Of a stretch of DNA of 64,000 nucleotides, positions 30,073 through 41,564 are shown one piece after another. Numbering within the stretch: position 1 is the stretch's first letter; every line of letters starts with the position of its first letter. Origin of the DNA: Staphylotrichum longicolle (lineage: Eukaryota > Ascomycota > Sordariomycetes > Sordariales > Chaetomiaceae); assembly GCA_019096155.1 (NCBI GenBank), contig JAHCVI010000005.1, positions 1,250,468-1,314,467 on the forward strand, written 5' to 3'. Below the pieces are notes generated by a model. It did no database searches. It saw nothing but the letters and a program-made list of their open reading frames with translations, and had not been told where the DNA came from. Both the position numbers and the translations under genes were made by a program.

Positions 30073-31725
30073 ATGGAATCTCTACCAAAAGAAAGTCGTA
30101 TAATCCTTGCGCTTGAAGCTCTCAAAAAAGACCCTGAACTTTCCGTACGTAAGGTTGCAACCCTCTACGAGATCCCAAGAAGCTCGCTCCGTCACCGACG
30201 CGCCGGAAAGCAACCACGACGCGAAATACCTGCCAACCTTCGGAAATTGACCGACTTGGAAGAAAAAGTCCTTCTTGAGAGGGTACTCGATCTTGACGCG
30301 CGAGGGTTTCAGCCCCGGCTATCTGACATTCGAGAAATGGCCGATCGTCTTCGTATGACACGCGACGCGTCACGCGTCGGACCACGATGGGCAAATAACT
30401 TTGTAGACCGACATCCCGAGGTTACGACACGTTTCAGACGCCGAATCGATTACCAAAGGACCCAATGCGAAGATCCCGATATAGTAAACGCGTGGTTTCG
30501 GCTCGTACGAAATATGATCGATAAGTACGCGATCCAAGAGGGGGACATTTACAATTTTGACGAGACTGGGTTCCAGATGGGCATCCTATCGGCGCAAAGG
30601 TCGTGACAAGCTCTGAACGCCGTGGTCGGGCTCGTACGAAGCAGCCTGGCAATCGGGAATGGGTTACGGTGATCCAGGCTGTATGTGCGGATGGCTGGGT
30701 CGTGCCGCCGTACTTTGTCGTCAAGGGAAAAAACCACCTCCTACCTTGGTACCAAGACAGCCGGTTCCAGCCCGAATGGAGAGTCTATACGAGCGAGAAT
30801 GGCTGGACTATAAACGAGATTGGTCTCGACTGGTTAAAACACTTTGATCAGTGTACCAAGCGTCGTACGAAAGGGGTATATCGACTACTTATCCTCGACG
30901 GCCATGAAAGTCACCACTCGATCGACTTCGAAGATTTCTGCAAGGCCAACAATATCATTCCACTTTGCATGCCCCCCATTCATCCCACTTTCTTCAGCCT
31001 CTCGATGTTGGGTGTTTTAGTCCGCTCAAGGTCTCGTATGGCAAGCAAATCGAGCAGATGATGCGGATGCAGATCACCCACATTACGAAGGAAGACTTCT
31101 TTGACGCGTTTGTCGAGGCATTCCACGCCTCTATTACGGCAAAGAATATACAGTCAGGCTTCAAAGCAGCTGGCCTCGTCCCTTTCGACCCCGAATCGGT
31201 AGTTTCCCGCCTCGATCCGAAGCCGATTACCCATCTCCTCCGAACTCGCGTCCTGGGACAGCCTCATCTTGGGTCCCAAAGACCCCGTCCAATGCGTATG
31301 AAGCGACTCAGAGCACTAGTACTCTCAAGCGCAAGATCGAAAACCATCAAGGAAGCTCTCCTACCCACATATTCGACATCATCGACTTGCAGGCGAAGAG
31401 CATCTCGAAATTGGCGCACGAGATGGTGTTGCTCCGCGCTGAGAACAAGGAGCTTCGTATGGCAAACGAGCGGCAAAGCAAGCGACGCAGGACAAAGAAA
31501 ACACGTTTACAGGACGGAGGATCACTTAGTTTGCAAGAGGCGACAATTTTGATAGCCGACCGGGGACTTGGTGGTCAGGATTGCGAGGAAACGGCTGACA
31601 GTGGTGGTTGTATAACTGTGTGTGAGCCGCGCGTTCGGCTCTGTAGTAACTGCAAGAACCCCGGCCATAATGCGCGGACTTGTCAAGTAGTTTGGGAGAC
31701 CTCTGAAGAGAGCGACTACGAGTAG
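30073..31725 (+). pseudogene. pogo/Fot-type transposase, three frameshifts, C-terminal zinc knuckle
   Basis: Starts at ATG 30073 (ACAACATGG). Residues 1-50 form a CENP-B/pogo-type helix-turn-helix (VRKVATLYEIPRSSLRHR), followed by a Tc5-type DNA-binding region (RLTD-like block, FVDRHPEV). The DDE catalytic core shows the first Asp in YNFDETGF, the second in LLILDGHESH and the third in LQPLDVGCFSPLK. The frame changes at ~30582-30595, at the C6 run ~30970-30976 and at ~31255-31275. Each needs one added base to continue. The last frame ends with a coiled, basic segment and a CCHC zinc knuckle (CSNCKNPGHNARTC), then an acidic tail. It would cut and paste the element if intact. Confidence 0.88.
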
Positions 31726-31785
31726 TTTCAATTGATTTGAGATATTGTGGCTGAATTAACTTATACAAAGTGATTGAGGTCGAAC

Positions 31786-31827
31786 GAAAGTGGGCCACTC
31801 GTTATGGTGGGCCACTCGTTATGCAAG
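31786..31827 (-). repeat. right terminal inverted repeat
   Basis: Exact reverse complement of 29979-30020, including both 17-bp subrepeats. The TA at 31828-31829 follows. Confidence 0.9.
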
Positions 31828-31829
31828 TA

Positions 31830-32060
31830 CGTTAGTAGATGAAGGAACACGACGACAAATCATGATACGGAAATGGTCCTAACCACCAGACCGCTACACC
31901 GAGAAACGACGACTCGAGGAACACCAAGATCAACCTCTAAGGAAAGCAATAATCGGCTTGATGTCTGCATCGAGCACTTGCCGGCGTCGTCCCCATCCTG
32001 CCAAGCGAACTGGTCAGCTTCAAGCACAAGCCTCAGTTTGGCAAGTCGACCAGAAAAGAA
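31830..32060. repeat. dispersed repeat family, right half of the split copy
   Basis: Starts directly after the transposon and matches 15010-15180 (GGAAATGGTCCTA, CACCGAGAAACGACGACTCG, GGAAAGCAAT, CGAGCACTTGC). Together with 29827-29976 it gives the pre-insertion sequence. Confidence 0.75.
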
Positions 32061-32351
32061 GCATGCAGACAGCACGGCAATGGCACTAAACACTCCATCC
32101 CAGTTCAGAGCGTGGCAAAGGCCTTGTAAACCATGACCTTGGAGCTAGTTGTGGTCTCGATGTCCAAGAGACACATCATACCACGGACGGAATTAATGAC
32201 AGTGATGGAGTTGCGATGTTTGTCAAGTCTTTGTCTCTAATAATAGTCCATTTTGAGCGTCGCTTTTATTCCAAGTTTGTTTCAGTGACACAGCCATCAA
32301 CCCGAAGCGCTCAACGTCCGTCCTCCCTGCGTTTTCCACCCACCACATCTC

Positions 32352-34669
32352 TCAAGCGCTCCAAAGCCCCATCTCCTCCCCAAACTTCATGATCCGGTCG
32401 TGCAGCTCACCGCGGCGGACCGCCTCGTAGATCTCACCGGCCATGGTGCCCAGAGTCCTGCTCCTAACCGCCAACTCCTCATGCATCCCGGCATGATCTC
32501 CATTTGTTCCAACACCATTGGCGACTGGGCCATTGCAACCTGCCCCGTTACCATTCTGAACCGCGGCGGCCTTCTGCAGCAGCAGCGGCGGATGGTCCTC
32601 GACGCCCCGGTTGAGCGGGATCTTGAGCTCCTTCCGGACAAAGTCGTAAACCACCCTCGACGCAGGACTGATGTACTCGGTGGTAGTCTGCTCCCGCAGA
32701 AACTCCGCCTTGAGCTCCGCATAGCACCTCTCCAACTCGGCCGCCATCCGCACCTGATACTCCCTCACCCCTTTTAGCGTCACCCCCTCTCCAACCGCCT
32801 CCAGCACCTCCCCCACCGACTCGCCCACCGCCGCTCTGCACCTCTCCGCCAGATCAAAATGCGACAGCCCATCCCACCGCCGCAGCAAACCTCCCTCACC
32901 CTCTCCACCACGCTCTCCTCCCCTCACCGCCGGCCCACCAGCCCACACCCCTCCAGCACCGCCCTCACCACCTCGCCCACCCGCGCCCAAACTCGACCCG
33001 CAGACACCGCAGATCCAGCGCCTGGCACAGCACGTACGCATACGTGCCCGCCATCAGCCCCACCACCTCGACCGCCTCCAGCGCGTACCGGCCCGCGACC
33101 AGTGCCATCGAGTTGACGCTCTGGTTGGCCATCTCGGCGACCTGCACGTGCGCGCTGACGGGCTTGGCCAGGTACGCCAGCTCGGCGGCGTAGGCGGCCA
33201 TGTTGACGTCGAAGCCTTTGCAGGTGAAGCTCTGCGAGGGGTCGTCGAAGGACAGGTTGGGCGGGAGGCCCTTGTTGGTGGCGTTGTTGATGAGCTCGGC
33301 GGACTGGGCGAAGAGGAGGCGGCCGATGTTTTGCAGGGCGAGGAGCGTCTTTTCCATGGCCGAGGTGAGGGCGGCGGCTTGGAAGTTGCCGCCGTGGTGG
33401 ATGTGGGCTTGAGCGTGGGAAGAGGGGTGAGTGGTGGCGGTGGTGTGGGTGTGCTGGGGGACTTGCAGGAGGGGGTTGTCGGTCGTGGCGTTGAGTTCGG
33501 TGGTGATTTGGCGGGTCGCCAGGGCGAGGTCTTCGAGCTGCGGTCCGAGCCACTGCGGAGCAGTACGCAGGGCGTAGCGGTCTTGAGCGAGGCCGAGGCG
33601 GGCGGTGGAGTGCGGGGAGGTGGAGGGCGGGCAGAGTTTGGAGTGTGTGAGGAAGGAGAGGATGTTGCTCGCGACTTCAGACTGGCCCGGGTGAGGGCGG
33701 ACGGCGGAGATGAACGGGTGGTAGTTGTTGGCGGTTCCAGCGAGGGCTTCGGTGCCCATGGCAGTTAGAAGCTGGGCCAGGAGGGCGAGCTGGTTGGCTT
33801 GGTGAATAGCCAGGCAGGCGGTTGCGCAGCTGGGGGCGGTGCCGTTGGTGATGCCGAGGCCTTCTTTGGCTTGGAGGCGCACAGGTTCCAGGCCGGCGAT
33901 TTTGAGGGTCTCGCTGGCGGGGAGGGTTTTCGTGGGGCCATCTTTGCTGCTGACCTTGACAAAGATATCTGGGTTGCCTTCGATCGCGCCGGCAATGTAG
34001 GAGAGCGTCGACAAGTCCCCGGATGCCGAGATGCTGCCCCGTAAGGGCACCACAGGGGTCATGTCGAGGGACAGCAGCTTCATGACGGACTCGATGACGC
34101 TGATGCGGACCCCAGAGTGGCCTCGCATGAGCGAGTTGCAGCGGATGAGCATGGCTGCTTTGACGATGGGGGTCGGGAGTGCATGGCTTCGCAGCAGGCC
34201 GTTGTCGCCGCTTTGATTCGAGGTCGGGTCTGTCTTGTCTTCTTTCAGCAGGATGCCGACGTTCAAATGCTGGATTGCTGCGCTCTGGAGGCGCTCAAAG
34301 TGCTGGGTTCTTGTGTCGGCGCTGCCGCCAAAGCCGGTGTTGACGCCATAGATGACGTTGCCGGCCTCGAGCTCTCGCTCCAGGAAGGCAACGCTGTCGT
34401 GCACGACCTGGAGATCCTTTGGATTGTCCGTGAGGCTAGCATCGGCATTGTATCTGTGGCCAGGTTAATCATAGAGATTGCGGAACGGTTCAGAAATATC
34501 GTCTTGCTCACAATGAGACTGCCACGACGTCGGCAATGGTCAATTCGTGGCCATTGACGAGGACATGGTCGCTTGACTGGCGCCTGCTCTGCAACGCAAC
34601 CCACTCCAGATATGCCGCAGAAGCATGCGGCTTAGTAATGCCGGTATGGCTGTTCTTGTAACCGTTCAT
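32352..34669 (-). CDS. phenylalanine (aromatic amino acid) ammonia-lyase
   Basis: Two clear exons: 34512-34669 and 34453 down to 32352, with a 58-nt phase-2 intron. Roughly 750 codons, normal for fungal PAL. The MIO cofactor triad Ala-Ser-Gly is in LRGSISASGDLS (residues ~196-198) and the catalytic Tyr (~88) in VIYGVNTGFGGSA. LGITNGTAPSCATA, ELNATTDNPLL and HHGGNFQAAALTSAMEKT are the other active-site blocks. The enzyme deaminates Phe (possibly Tyr) to cinnamate, feeding phenylpropanoid catabolism or benzoate-type metabolites. Around 32965-33000 the frame changes in a GC-rich stretch. The C-terminal part (AERCRAAVGE through LKIPLNRG) continues one frame over, so a short intron or an indel lies there. 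Confidence 0.92.
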
Positions 34670-36815
34670 TGTGAAAATTGTACGTGGGAAAGGTGTAAAA
34701 TACTCCGAGGCGTCTGCAGCGTTGCGGTGTAGGACCTCGAAGCTCTTATCAGCTGCCCCTTTTTTTTCTGTGGCGCCTCTAGCGTGCAGCAGCCGAGCGG
34801 GCCGCGCCCGGCTTCGGCATCTCGTGAATTGCGAGACACAAAAACAGACTTCCAGATTGGGCTGCCTGACCAAACTCGCCGACCCGGGTCTTTCCGCATA
34901 CTGCGTTGGCGGCATCCGAAACAGGCGACCGGTCATTGTTTGGTCATGAGAGCTTCCCCGAGGGACGGTGCAGGCGTCCCGGTCTTGCCAGACACATGGT
35001 CTTGGTCTTGGCATTATCACTCAAACACCCACCCTGTGACCCTCGCTCCTGCTGAGATCCAGGCTGCGTCTTCGTCTGCTGCAGATCTCGAGGTTGACTC
35101 TTGGCCAATGAGAAGCAGCGACGTCAAATTTATGGCTATCCCACACACCGATGACCACCGTCACTTCCTCTCCTCGTGTCTCAGGCTCGGCTTGCTTTTG
35201 CTGACGGAAGTCTCGGCTCGGGCTCGGCGCAGTGGCAGCCGCGATTGTGTCGACTCCGACCTGGCCTTACTCAGTACCCTCTGATTCCCAGGAAGAATCT
35301 TGACAACGTTTGACAGGTCCATAACCCACACATAATTCTCCATCTCGTGCACTTTCTTTGCGATCGCGGTTCGATCTGGTTTCCGCTTCAGTTGCGTGGA
35401 CACAACCTGGTCTGCACGGCCGTGCTCAGATTTATGGGTTTATCAAACAAATGAGTTGGTCGGAAAATATGATTCGTGAGTGGGTTGAAGTCTGATGCGG
35501 CGCAGCAGATGAGAGTGGTGAACTCCCGACAGGTAAAGGTTGATACCCCAGGTTTGAGTGCCTTTTTGTCACCAGCCACGGGCTCTCATAACCCGCTGTA
35601 GGTCCGGTGTTGGCGGCGGCCGGAGGTCCGGCTCGGAGCAAAGTGGGGCCGGATTTCATACGGCCGCTGGCGCCGTTCCAGGCCCATGTGTCACCAGTCG
35701 GTCGTCAGTCATATCAGTGTCGCATTCAGTCTCTTTTGAATACATGCTACGCAGAGATGGGCAAGTAGAGGGTGGCACGACACACGACTATCCCGGGATG
35801 CCGGGACTCTGTGTTCCCGCGGTTGCAGCTATCGATCGATGTCGTTGATTTGTCAATCGCCCGTGACTCGCTGGCTTATCGAGCCATGCGAATCGGATAT
35901 ATTGCCGGCAGTGGGACTTGAAGCATGCGGTCTGGGCCCTTTAATCCCGGGTTCCCATGTTTTGTTCCCCGACCCTACCTTGGGTTTGTTCAGAACGTGG
36001 CATTGAGCCTCAAAACGAATAGGGGTTCTTCGCCCACGGATCCTGAGACCACTGTACCCAATATCCAACCACGAACAAATATTCACAGCAAAGATAAAGT
36101 ATCTTGCCCCAACTAGCCCAGATCCTTCGAGGGTTGCAAAGCGCAAAGGCCGACCGATTCTGATGACTCCAAAACCCCCGCTGACCTCATGGGAGCCTCA
36201 CAGCTCTTTGCGATGCTCTCAGGTGCAGACGTCCGACGTGGGGCTCAAGTGCGAAAGCCTCGTATTATAGTTGGCAACCGCAGCGGACCGGACCTCGCGT
36301 CGTCTGAGCCAGGCTCGGTGCCGAAAACGTGCATTGCCGGTGGCGTTCGAGCAACGGTCGACGCGAAGAGCCCGAAGCCAGACTTGGAAGTAACGCTCGG
36401 AGATCCTTTTCTTCTAGCAGCATGCGGGAAGTGGGGGACTGAGAGACCGGACGGAATCTCATCCATGGATCCTTTTTGATGGACAATCGCAACTGCCTTA
36501 TCGGCTCGGGAACCGCATCCGCACATGCTCAGGGCTGCCAACAAAGCGGCCGCCTCATTCCTTCCTCCCGACCTTCGCTTGAAACGTCTGGAAAAAGTGA
36601 CATGCAAGGGTTCTTTCAGGCAAATACTGCTTTTGTGCGTTTTCCGCATTAATTCTAGAAGCGCTGACAGGCGTTTCGCCAGCATCTCCGAGCCCGCGCG
36701 TTGCGTCTCCATGTCCGTAGCGCCCAGTCCGGCCTTCCTCCAACTTCGTCCGAGGGCCGGAATTGCTCCCAGAGAAAGCACCTAACAACGAGCAAAGCTC
36801 GCAACTGCCAGCCCA
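34670..36815. other. gene-poor spacer of about 2.1 kb
   Basis: No gene I can support. A minus frame of 80 codons at 35161-35403 and one of 178 codons at 36245-36781 have no motif or clear start context and are left out. The left end is the PAL promoter. Confidence 0.35.
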
Positions 36816-36823
36816 TATATAAA
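36816..36823 (+). promoter_or_regulatory. TATA box of the SDR gene
   Basis: TATATAAA, a textbook TATA element, lies ~240 bp upstream of the ATG at 37054 and ~90 bp upstream of the ATG at 36909, followed by a CT-rich stretch as in fungal promoters. Confidence 0.6.
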
Positions 36824-37053
36824 CCAAAAGAAGATCTCTTCTCTTTCCATCACTCTGTCCACAACGGTCTGTCTTTACAATCTTCTGCTGTGCACCTGCG
36901 ACTTCCCGATGAGACTCACTGACATCTTCCGCCGCCTCGTGTCTCACTTCATTCCATCCCGCTCCAAACCAGAGACAGTCGAGGCCAAAAACCACCAATC
37001 TTCTTCATCGTCTCCCCCTCAAACTGCTTCTTCTCCTCCACACTCCAATCACC

Positions 37054-38195
37054 ATGCCACATCTTCGGGTCAGCCATTCCTCCTCTCGGTCTGGCGTCGG
37101 CCTCGCTAGCGGGCAAGGTGGCTCTCGTGACTGCCGGTATGTCTAGCGTTTCCCTTTTTTCATGCCAGTTGCAGCCAATCCCTGCAGCAAATACGGAGGT
37201 TTATCGAACAGTCACACCCCTAACCGAACCACACGAAGGGGTTGGGGGCGGCAAACGCTCAGTGGCGCTGGTCACGCCCGAACCTGATCAATTTCAGGGG
37301 TCCAACCATGACACCAACACCATGGAGGGCGGGAAGCTGACTTATCCGGACCACAGGTCGCGGCATCGGCCGGGAAATGGCCCTCGAACTCGGACGTCGC
37401 GGTGCCAAGGTCATCGTCAACTATGCCAACAGCGATGCTGCAGCGCAGGAGGTTGTCCATCTGATCAAGAAGAACGGCTCCGATGCCGCCTGCATCAAGG
37501 CCAACGTGAGCAACGTCGACGAGATTGTCCGCCTGTTTGAGGAGGCGCACAAGACGTTCGGCAAGCTCGACATTGTGTGCTCCAACAGCGGTGTCGTTTC
37601 GTTCGGCCACGTCAAGGATGTCACGCCCGAGGAGTTTGACCGGGTCTTCAACGTCAACACGCGCGGCCAGTTCTTCGTTGCGCGCGAGGCGTACAAGCAT
37701 CTCGAGGTCGGCGGCCGCCTGATCCTCATGGGGTCCATCACGGGCCAGGCCAAGGGCGTCCCCAAGCACACTGTCTACTCTGCGAGCAAGGGCGCCATCG
37801 AGACATTTGTGCGGTGCATGGCTATTGGTATGTTGTCTCATCTGTTTGGCTTGTGAGGAGTTCCGGCTAACCTCGTCCAGATTTCGGTGACAAGAAGATC
37901 ACCGTCAACGCTATCGCTCCCGGCGGCATCAAGACCGACATGTACCACGCCGTCTGTAGGGAGTACATCCCCAACGGCGACAAGCTGGACAACGAGGGTG
38001 TGGATGAGGTAAGTCGAGCTTGGGTGCCAAAACCGCACGTCATGCTAACATGCGCAGTACGCCGCCGGCTGGTCCCCCCTCCACCGTGTGGGTCTGCCCA
38101 TCGACATCGCGCGCGTGGTCTGCTTCCTCGCGTCCCAGGATGGTGAGTGGATCAACGGCAAGGTGCTTGGCATTGACGGAGCTGCTTGCATGTAA
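37054..38195 (+). CDS. short-chain dehydrogenase/reductase, tetra/trihydroxynaphthalene reductase-like
   Basis: Exons end at 37136, then 37357-37827, 37881-38008 and 38058-38195; introns are 220, 53 and 49 nt. The protein closely resembles the naphthol reductases of DHN-melanin synthesis (VCSNSGVVSFGHVKDVTPEE, GRLILMGSITGQAK, VYSASKGAIETF with Tyr-x3-Lys, VNAIAPGGIKTDMYHAV). These enzymes use NADPH to reduce tetra- or trihydroxynaphthalene to scytalone or vermelone. Two oddities: the cofactor loop reads VTAGRGIG across intron 1, one residue short of the usual TGAGRGIG, and the first exon (PLGLASASLAGKVALV) is not in frame with the ATG at 37054 or with the upstream ATG at 36909. The true start is therefore unresolved (upstream intron or indel). 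No polyketide synthase or scytalone dehydratase is in the window. Confidence 0.88.
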
Positions 38196-39747
38196 AAGGA
38201 CGTAGACGGGGTTGTTTCAAAGGCGGTGTTTTCATGGTTTCTATCGCGGTGGGTTGTATTAGTGGGCAACGGACATGAGTGCAGGTTGATATCTGATAGA
38301 GAATGGGCATGGGGATTGAGAGCAGTTTCGGGACCTCCGGTCGGATCCGGCCAGGCAGTCGGCGAAATACCAGTTTATGGAAGTTGGAGAGGAAATTTTA
38401 GTTGCATGTTCACCAGAACCTGAACCCTGTCCTACCGCAAAGGCTGCCTTGCCACTAACTCTCGATCATCCTTCTCGTGGAGCAGATTAAGAAACAAGCA
38501 GACCCGCTGACCACCCTTCCTTCTGGTCCCCTGCCCTGCACGCGACCCTCTAAGTAAACAATTGATTAGCTGTTCGTTAAATCTGACTGCCTGTGATATG
38601 GTGAAAGGTCGAAAAGTAGTTGGATTGATGGTGTAGTTGTCGGACTGCGTTCGATGAAGGGGAAACTGGGAGGGTTGGGGTTGAGTCGATAGAGGAAGCG
38701 GGGGCAGGTCCTACAGTCCGAGGAGGACGTCTCATAAAAATAAGGCTTTGGCATGCTCGAGGTACAATAGGTAGTCAGCAAACACAGCCGAGTCTCTCAA
38801 GCCTCGAAGCTGTCCAGAACGAGCACAGCCTGGAACAGGTTGCCAGCACAGCCGCCAACAGGTAACCCCGGGTTCCCCGGCTTTAGGGCGTGGATGCCCA
38901 GGGCGTTGAAGGTCTTGGAAGAAGTCCTCCTGCAGAACCCAGGCATCAAGGATGAGATTTGCAGGACTAATCATTGCATAGACGTGCTCAAAGTGAGGGG
39001 AGAGGACCGCCAACCAGGCTGCCAGTCGGCTTTACCCCTCGGAACCCTCGAACAACGTCTCTCTAGCAATCCCGGCGCCTTGAGCAATCATTACTTCCGG
39101 CTGAGGGTAGATGCCCGGGGAGTGGTGCGACTGGACTTTAGCAAGGGTGCTCAAAACAAACTAAGGCAGGTTTGGCTTGAGGTTTCTTTTGACGACTAGT
39201 AAACTTCCGGGATGGCTACCTCAGTTTGGGACAAAGCTCGGGGCGGATCATACCGACCGCTGACCAGCATCAGCATTCTGGCATGGACGCCGGTTGGAGG
39301 AAGCGGAGCCGCTGTCTGTGCAGGCGATGGAGACGAGCAAGAAGAAGCATTCCAGGAGCAGCAGAATCATAGGTAACTATCCCCCCTCTGTTTTTCAACA
39401 CTGCTCAGCATCGGCATTACGATTACCAAACCCATCCACTCCACAACAGAAACAGAATCTAACCGCTCTTCAACTCACATGTCTCCTCCTCTATCCCTCA
39501 CTCCCGTCTCTCCATCATCGACATGATCCCGCATCCTCTCCAGCCCCCAAAATCACCCCTTTTCTGTTCCCACCATGGTCTGGGTCATGTCCACCCCCCT
39601 CGCGTTGACGTTCTCCCCGCCCTCACTAACACCACCACCAGACCCAGCCCGAACCCAACTGGAAGCGCGCCAACATCCTCAAACTGGAGGCGCACCAACA
39701 TCCTCACCCCCCATCTCCTCCCTCTCCAACCTGACCACCCCCACCCG
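38196..39747. other. intergenic region
   Basis: No supported gene. A minus frame at 38732-39013 has a protein-like start (HFEHVYAMISPANLILDAWV) and could be a gene fragment, but no family is recognised. The stretch 39400-39760 is pyrimidine-rich. Confidence 0.35.
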
Positions 39748-40902
39748 TCAGAACTGGAACCCGGCATGCTGCAACAGATCAAACACCACCACCCCGACCA
39801 CGCCCGCCGCCATCCCATCCCCGCCCTCGCGGCGGCAGCGGCGTGCGGCCCGTGGCCCGCCGCGCCGGCCGTGACGACCCTCCCTGGCGCTCGCGCTAGG
39901 CGTGGCCGTGCGGTAGGCGCCCGTCCCTGTCGCGGTGCGTGTTGGAGCAGGAACGCTAGTAGTGGTGGTGGTGGTAGCGGGGACGATGGGAACGGCCTTG
40001 ACGGTGGTGGTGGACGCGCCGATGGTGACGACCGAGTGGCAGGCGGAGCCGTGGCCGGGGCAGTGGACTGTGGGCGCGGCGATGGGGATGAGGATGGTTG
40101 TGGAGTGCGGGGTTGCCGACGAGGTGGTGGTGGTGGTGTCGGTGGTGGTGGGTAAGGGGAGGGGAGGGGACTCGACCACGGGGCAGATTGTGGTGGAGAC
40201 GGCGATGGTCTCGGTGATGACGGTTACCGGGGGCAGGCCGGTGCCGGAGTGGCAGGGGTGGGAGGCCGGGCAGGAGGTGATGGTTTTGGTGGTGGTGGTG
40301 TAGACTGTAGAGGTGGTGAAGGCGGTTGTGGAGGGGGTGGTGGTGGTTGAGGCAGTGTCCGAGACGGTGGTGGAGGCGGACGCGGCGGATGTGCTGGTCT
40401 CGGTGGCGCTGGCGGCTTCGGTGGTGGAGGACTGAGCGGCGTCTGCGGCAGTTGAGCTTTGAGCTTCTACGGCGGTCGTGCTGGCCTCCTCGGTTGTGGA
40501 GGCAGCCGCCTCCGTGGTGGAAGCCACGGGCTCTTCGCTGGTGCTGGAGATATCAGCCTCGGTGGTGGTGGTCGTCGCCTCTGGCGCGACGGTCTCGCTA
40601 ACCGCGGCTGTCGACGTCAGGGAGAAAGTGGTGCTGACAACACCGCCGTTGCCGGTACAGACGTAGTCATCCAGGCAGCATCCGGGCTGCTTATCATCGC
40701 CCACGACGCAGTGGTTGCCGGGAGGGCAGCCCCCCGTCTCGGCGGGGCAGCAGGTGTAGTCCAGCTGGATGCAGCCAGTTCCGCACTGTTTCAAGCCCAG
40801 CTCTGCGCATGATTTGGCCTCGTAGTCGGTGCGGCGGAAGGGGAACGCAGGAGAGGCCAGAACAATGGCGGGCAAAACGCCCAGGACAAGCAGCTTGTGC
40901 AT
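39748..40902 (-). CDS. secreted Cys-rich / Ser-Thr-rich cell-wall protein
   Basis: A 384-residue single-exon protein. The N-terminus is a signal peptide (MHKLLVLGVLPAIVLASPAF). Next is a compact Cys-rich module with ~10 Cys (CAELGLKQCGTGCIQL, YTCCP, GCPPGNHC, PGCCLDDYVC), similar to the head of many fungal GPI-anchored Ser/Thr-rich proteins. About 250 residues of Thr/Ser/Ala follow, interrupted by short Cys pairs (ITSCPASHPCHSG, HCPGHGSACHS), expected to be heavily O-mannosylated. The end has an Arg/Gly-rich stretch and a hydrophobic segment (AAGVVGVVVFDLL) that could serve as a GPI signal, although its composition suggests the last frame may be shifted. Probably a structural or adhesion wall protein. 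Confidence 0.78.
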   Translation of the reverse strand: MHKLLVLGVLPAIVLASPAFPFRRTDYEAKSCAELGLKQCGTGCIQLDYTCCPAETGGCPPGNHCVVGDDKQPGCCLDDYVCTGNGGVVSTTFSLTSTAAVSETVAPEATTTTTEADISSTSEEPVASTTEAAASTTEEASTTAVEAQSSTAADAAQSSTTEAASATETSTSAASASTTVSDTASTTTTPSTTAFTTSTVYTTTTKTITSCPASHPCHSGTGLPPVTVITETIAVSTTICPVVESPPLPLPTTTDTTTTTSSATPHSTTILIPIAAPTVHCPGHGSACHSVVTIGASTTTVKAVPIVPATTTTTTSVPAPTRTATGTGAYRTATPSASAREGRHGRRGGPRAARRCRREGGDGMAAGVVGVVVFDLLQHAGFQF

Positions 40903-41564
40903 GTTGTAAACGAATGTTAAGTATCAAAGACTCTAAAATGAATGTCGGTGTCCCGAAGGGACTAACAAAGAGCGGCTGTCTGGAAAGACGAAGGGAGCTT
41001 GAATCCTGTGAGGGGTTGCCAAAAGAGAAAAGAAACAAAGACAGAAGGGTCAGCCAGTCTTGTACATCCCCCATCAGCCCCCTTCCCATGTCCGATCTTC
41101 CAAGAGCGAGTTGGTGCTGGACTCATCCTGGAATGTGACCCTGTCCTGCAAGTGTGACGGAAACCGTGCGGCACAGGGGATGAATCCAGGGGTTGAGGCT
41201 CTCGTCGCGCCGACAGTCCAATGAGAGCCCGCGTACCATCCCAGCCCTGCACGGCACAGCCAACGGCCCGCGCTTGGGCTTTTTCATGGCACCGCGCCGC
41301 AGGTCGTTGTTGTTTTGAGAAACCCGGAAATGAGGAGGCTTCCGTGCATCCTGGGCAGCATGAAGGCGTCTGCAGGTGAAATTCAGGGGCAAGAGGGGTT
41401 GCCTGGAACCCTAACCCTGTTTGCGTTAAGCAGGGGCCCGTTTGGGTCTTTGACTGGCCGCATCCAGCATCATCTGAACAAGAACCCCACCATTTCTCGT
41501 TCAAAGTCGGATCATCTCGCAACATGATTCAAAGTTCCCTGCGCAACTTCGTGCTAGCAAGGCC
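40903..41564. other. divergent intergenic region
   Basis: Promoter region between the wall protein (leftward) and the SGNH gene (rightward); no genes seen. Confidence 0.4.

Larger units (their letters stand above)
29979..31827 (+). mobile_element. pogo/Fot-like (Tc1-mariner superfamily) DNA transposon, 1849 bp
   Basis: Perfect 42-bp terminal inverted repeats (29979-30020 and 31786-31827) are flanked by TA at 29977-29978 and 31828-31829, the standard Tc1/mariner target duplication. Symmetry extends four bases beyond the TA on each side (AACG/CGTT). Inside is a transposase gene with CENP-B/Tc5-type helix-turn-helix and DDE signatures, broken by three single-base shifts. The element sits inside one copy of a dispersed repeat. 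Identical ends suggest recent insertion, so the damaged transposase is either a non-autonomous copy moved in trans or contains assembly errors. Confidence 0.92.

Noticed and set aside
35161..35403. 80-codon minus frame with basic protein-like sequence
   Set aside because: Too short and without motif, context or splicing evidence to call a gene.
36245..36781. 178-codon minus frame upstream of the SDR gene
   Set aside because: No recognisable domain; overlaps the likely SDR promoter region.
39523..40155. Plus-strand frame rich in Gly/Asp/Arg
   Set aside because: Complement of Thr/Ser codon repeats of the wall protein.
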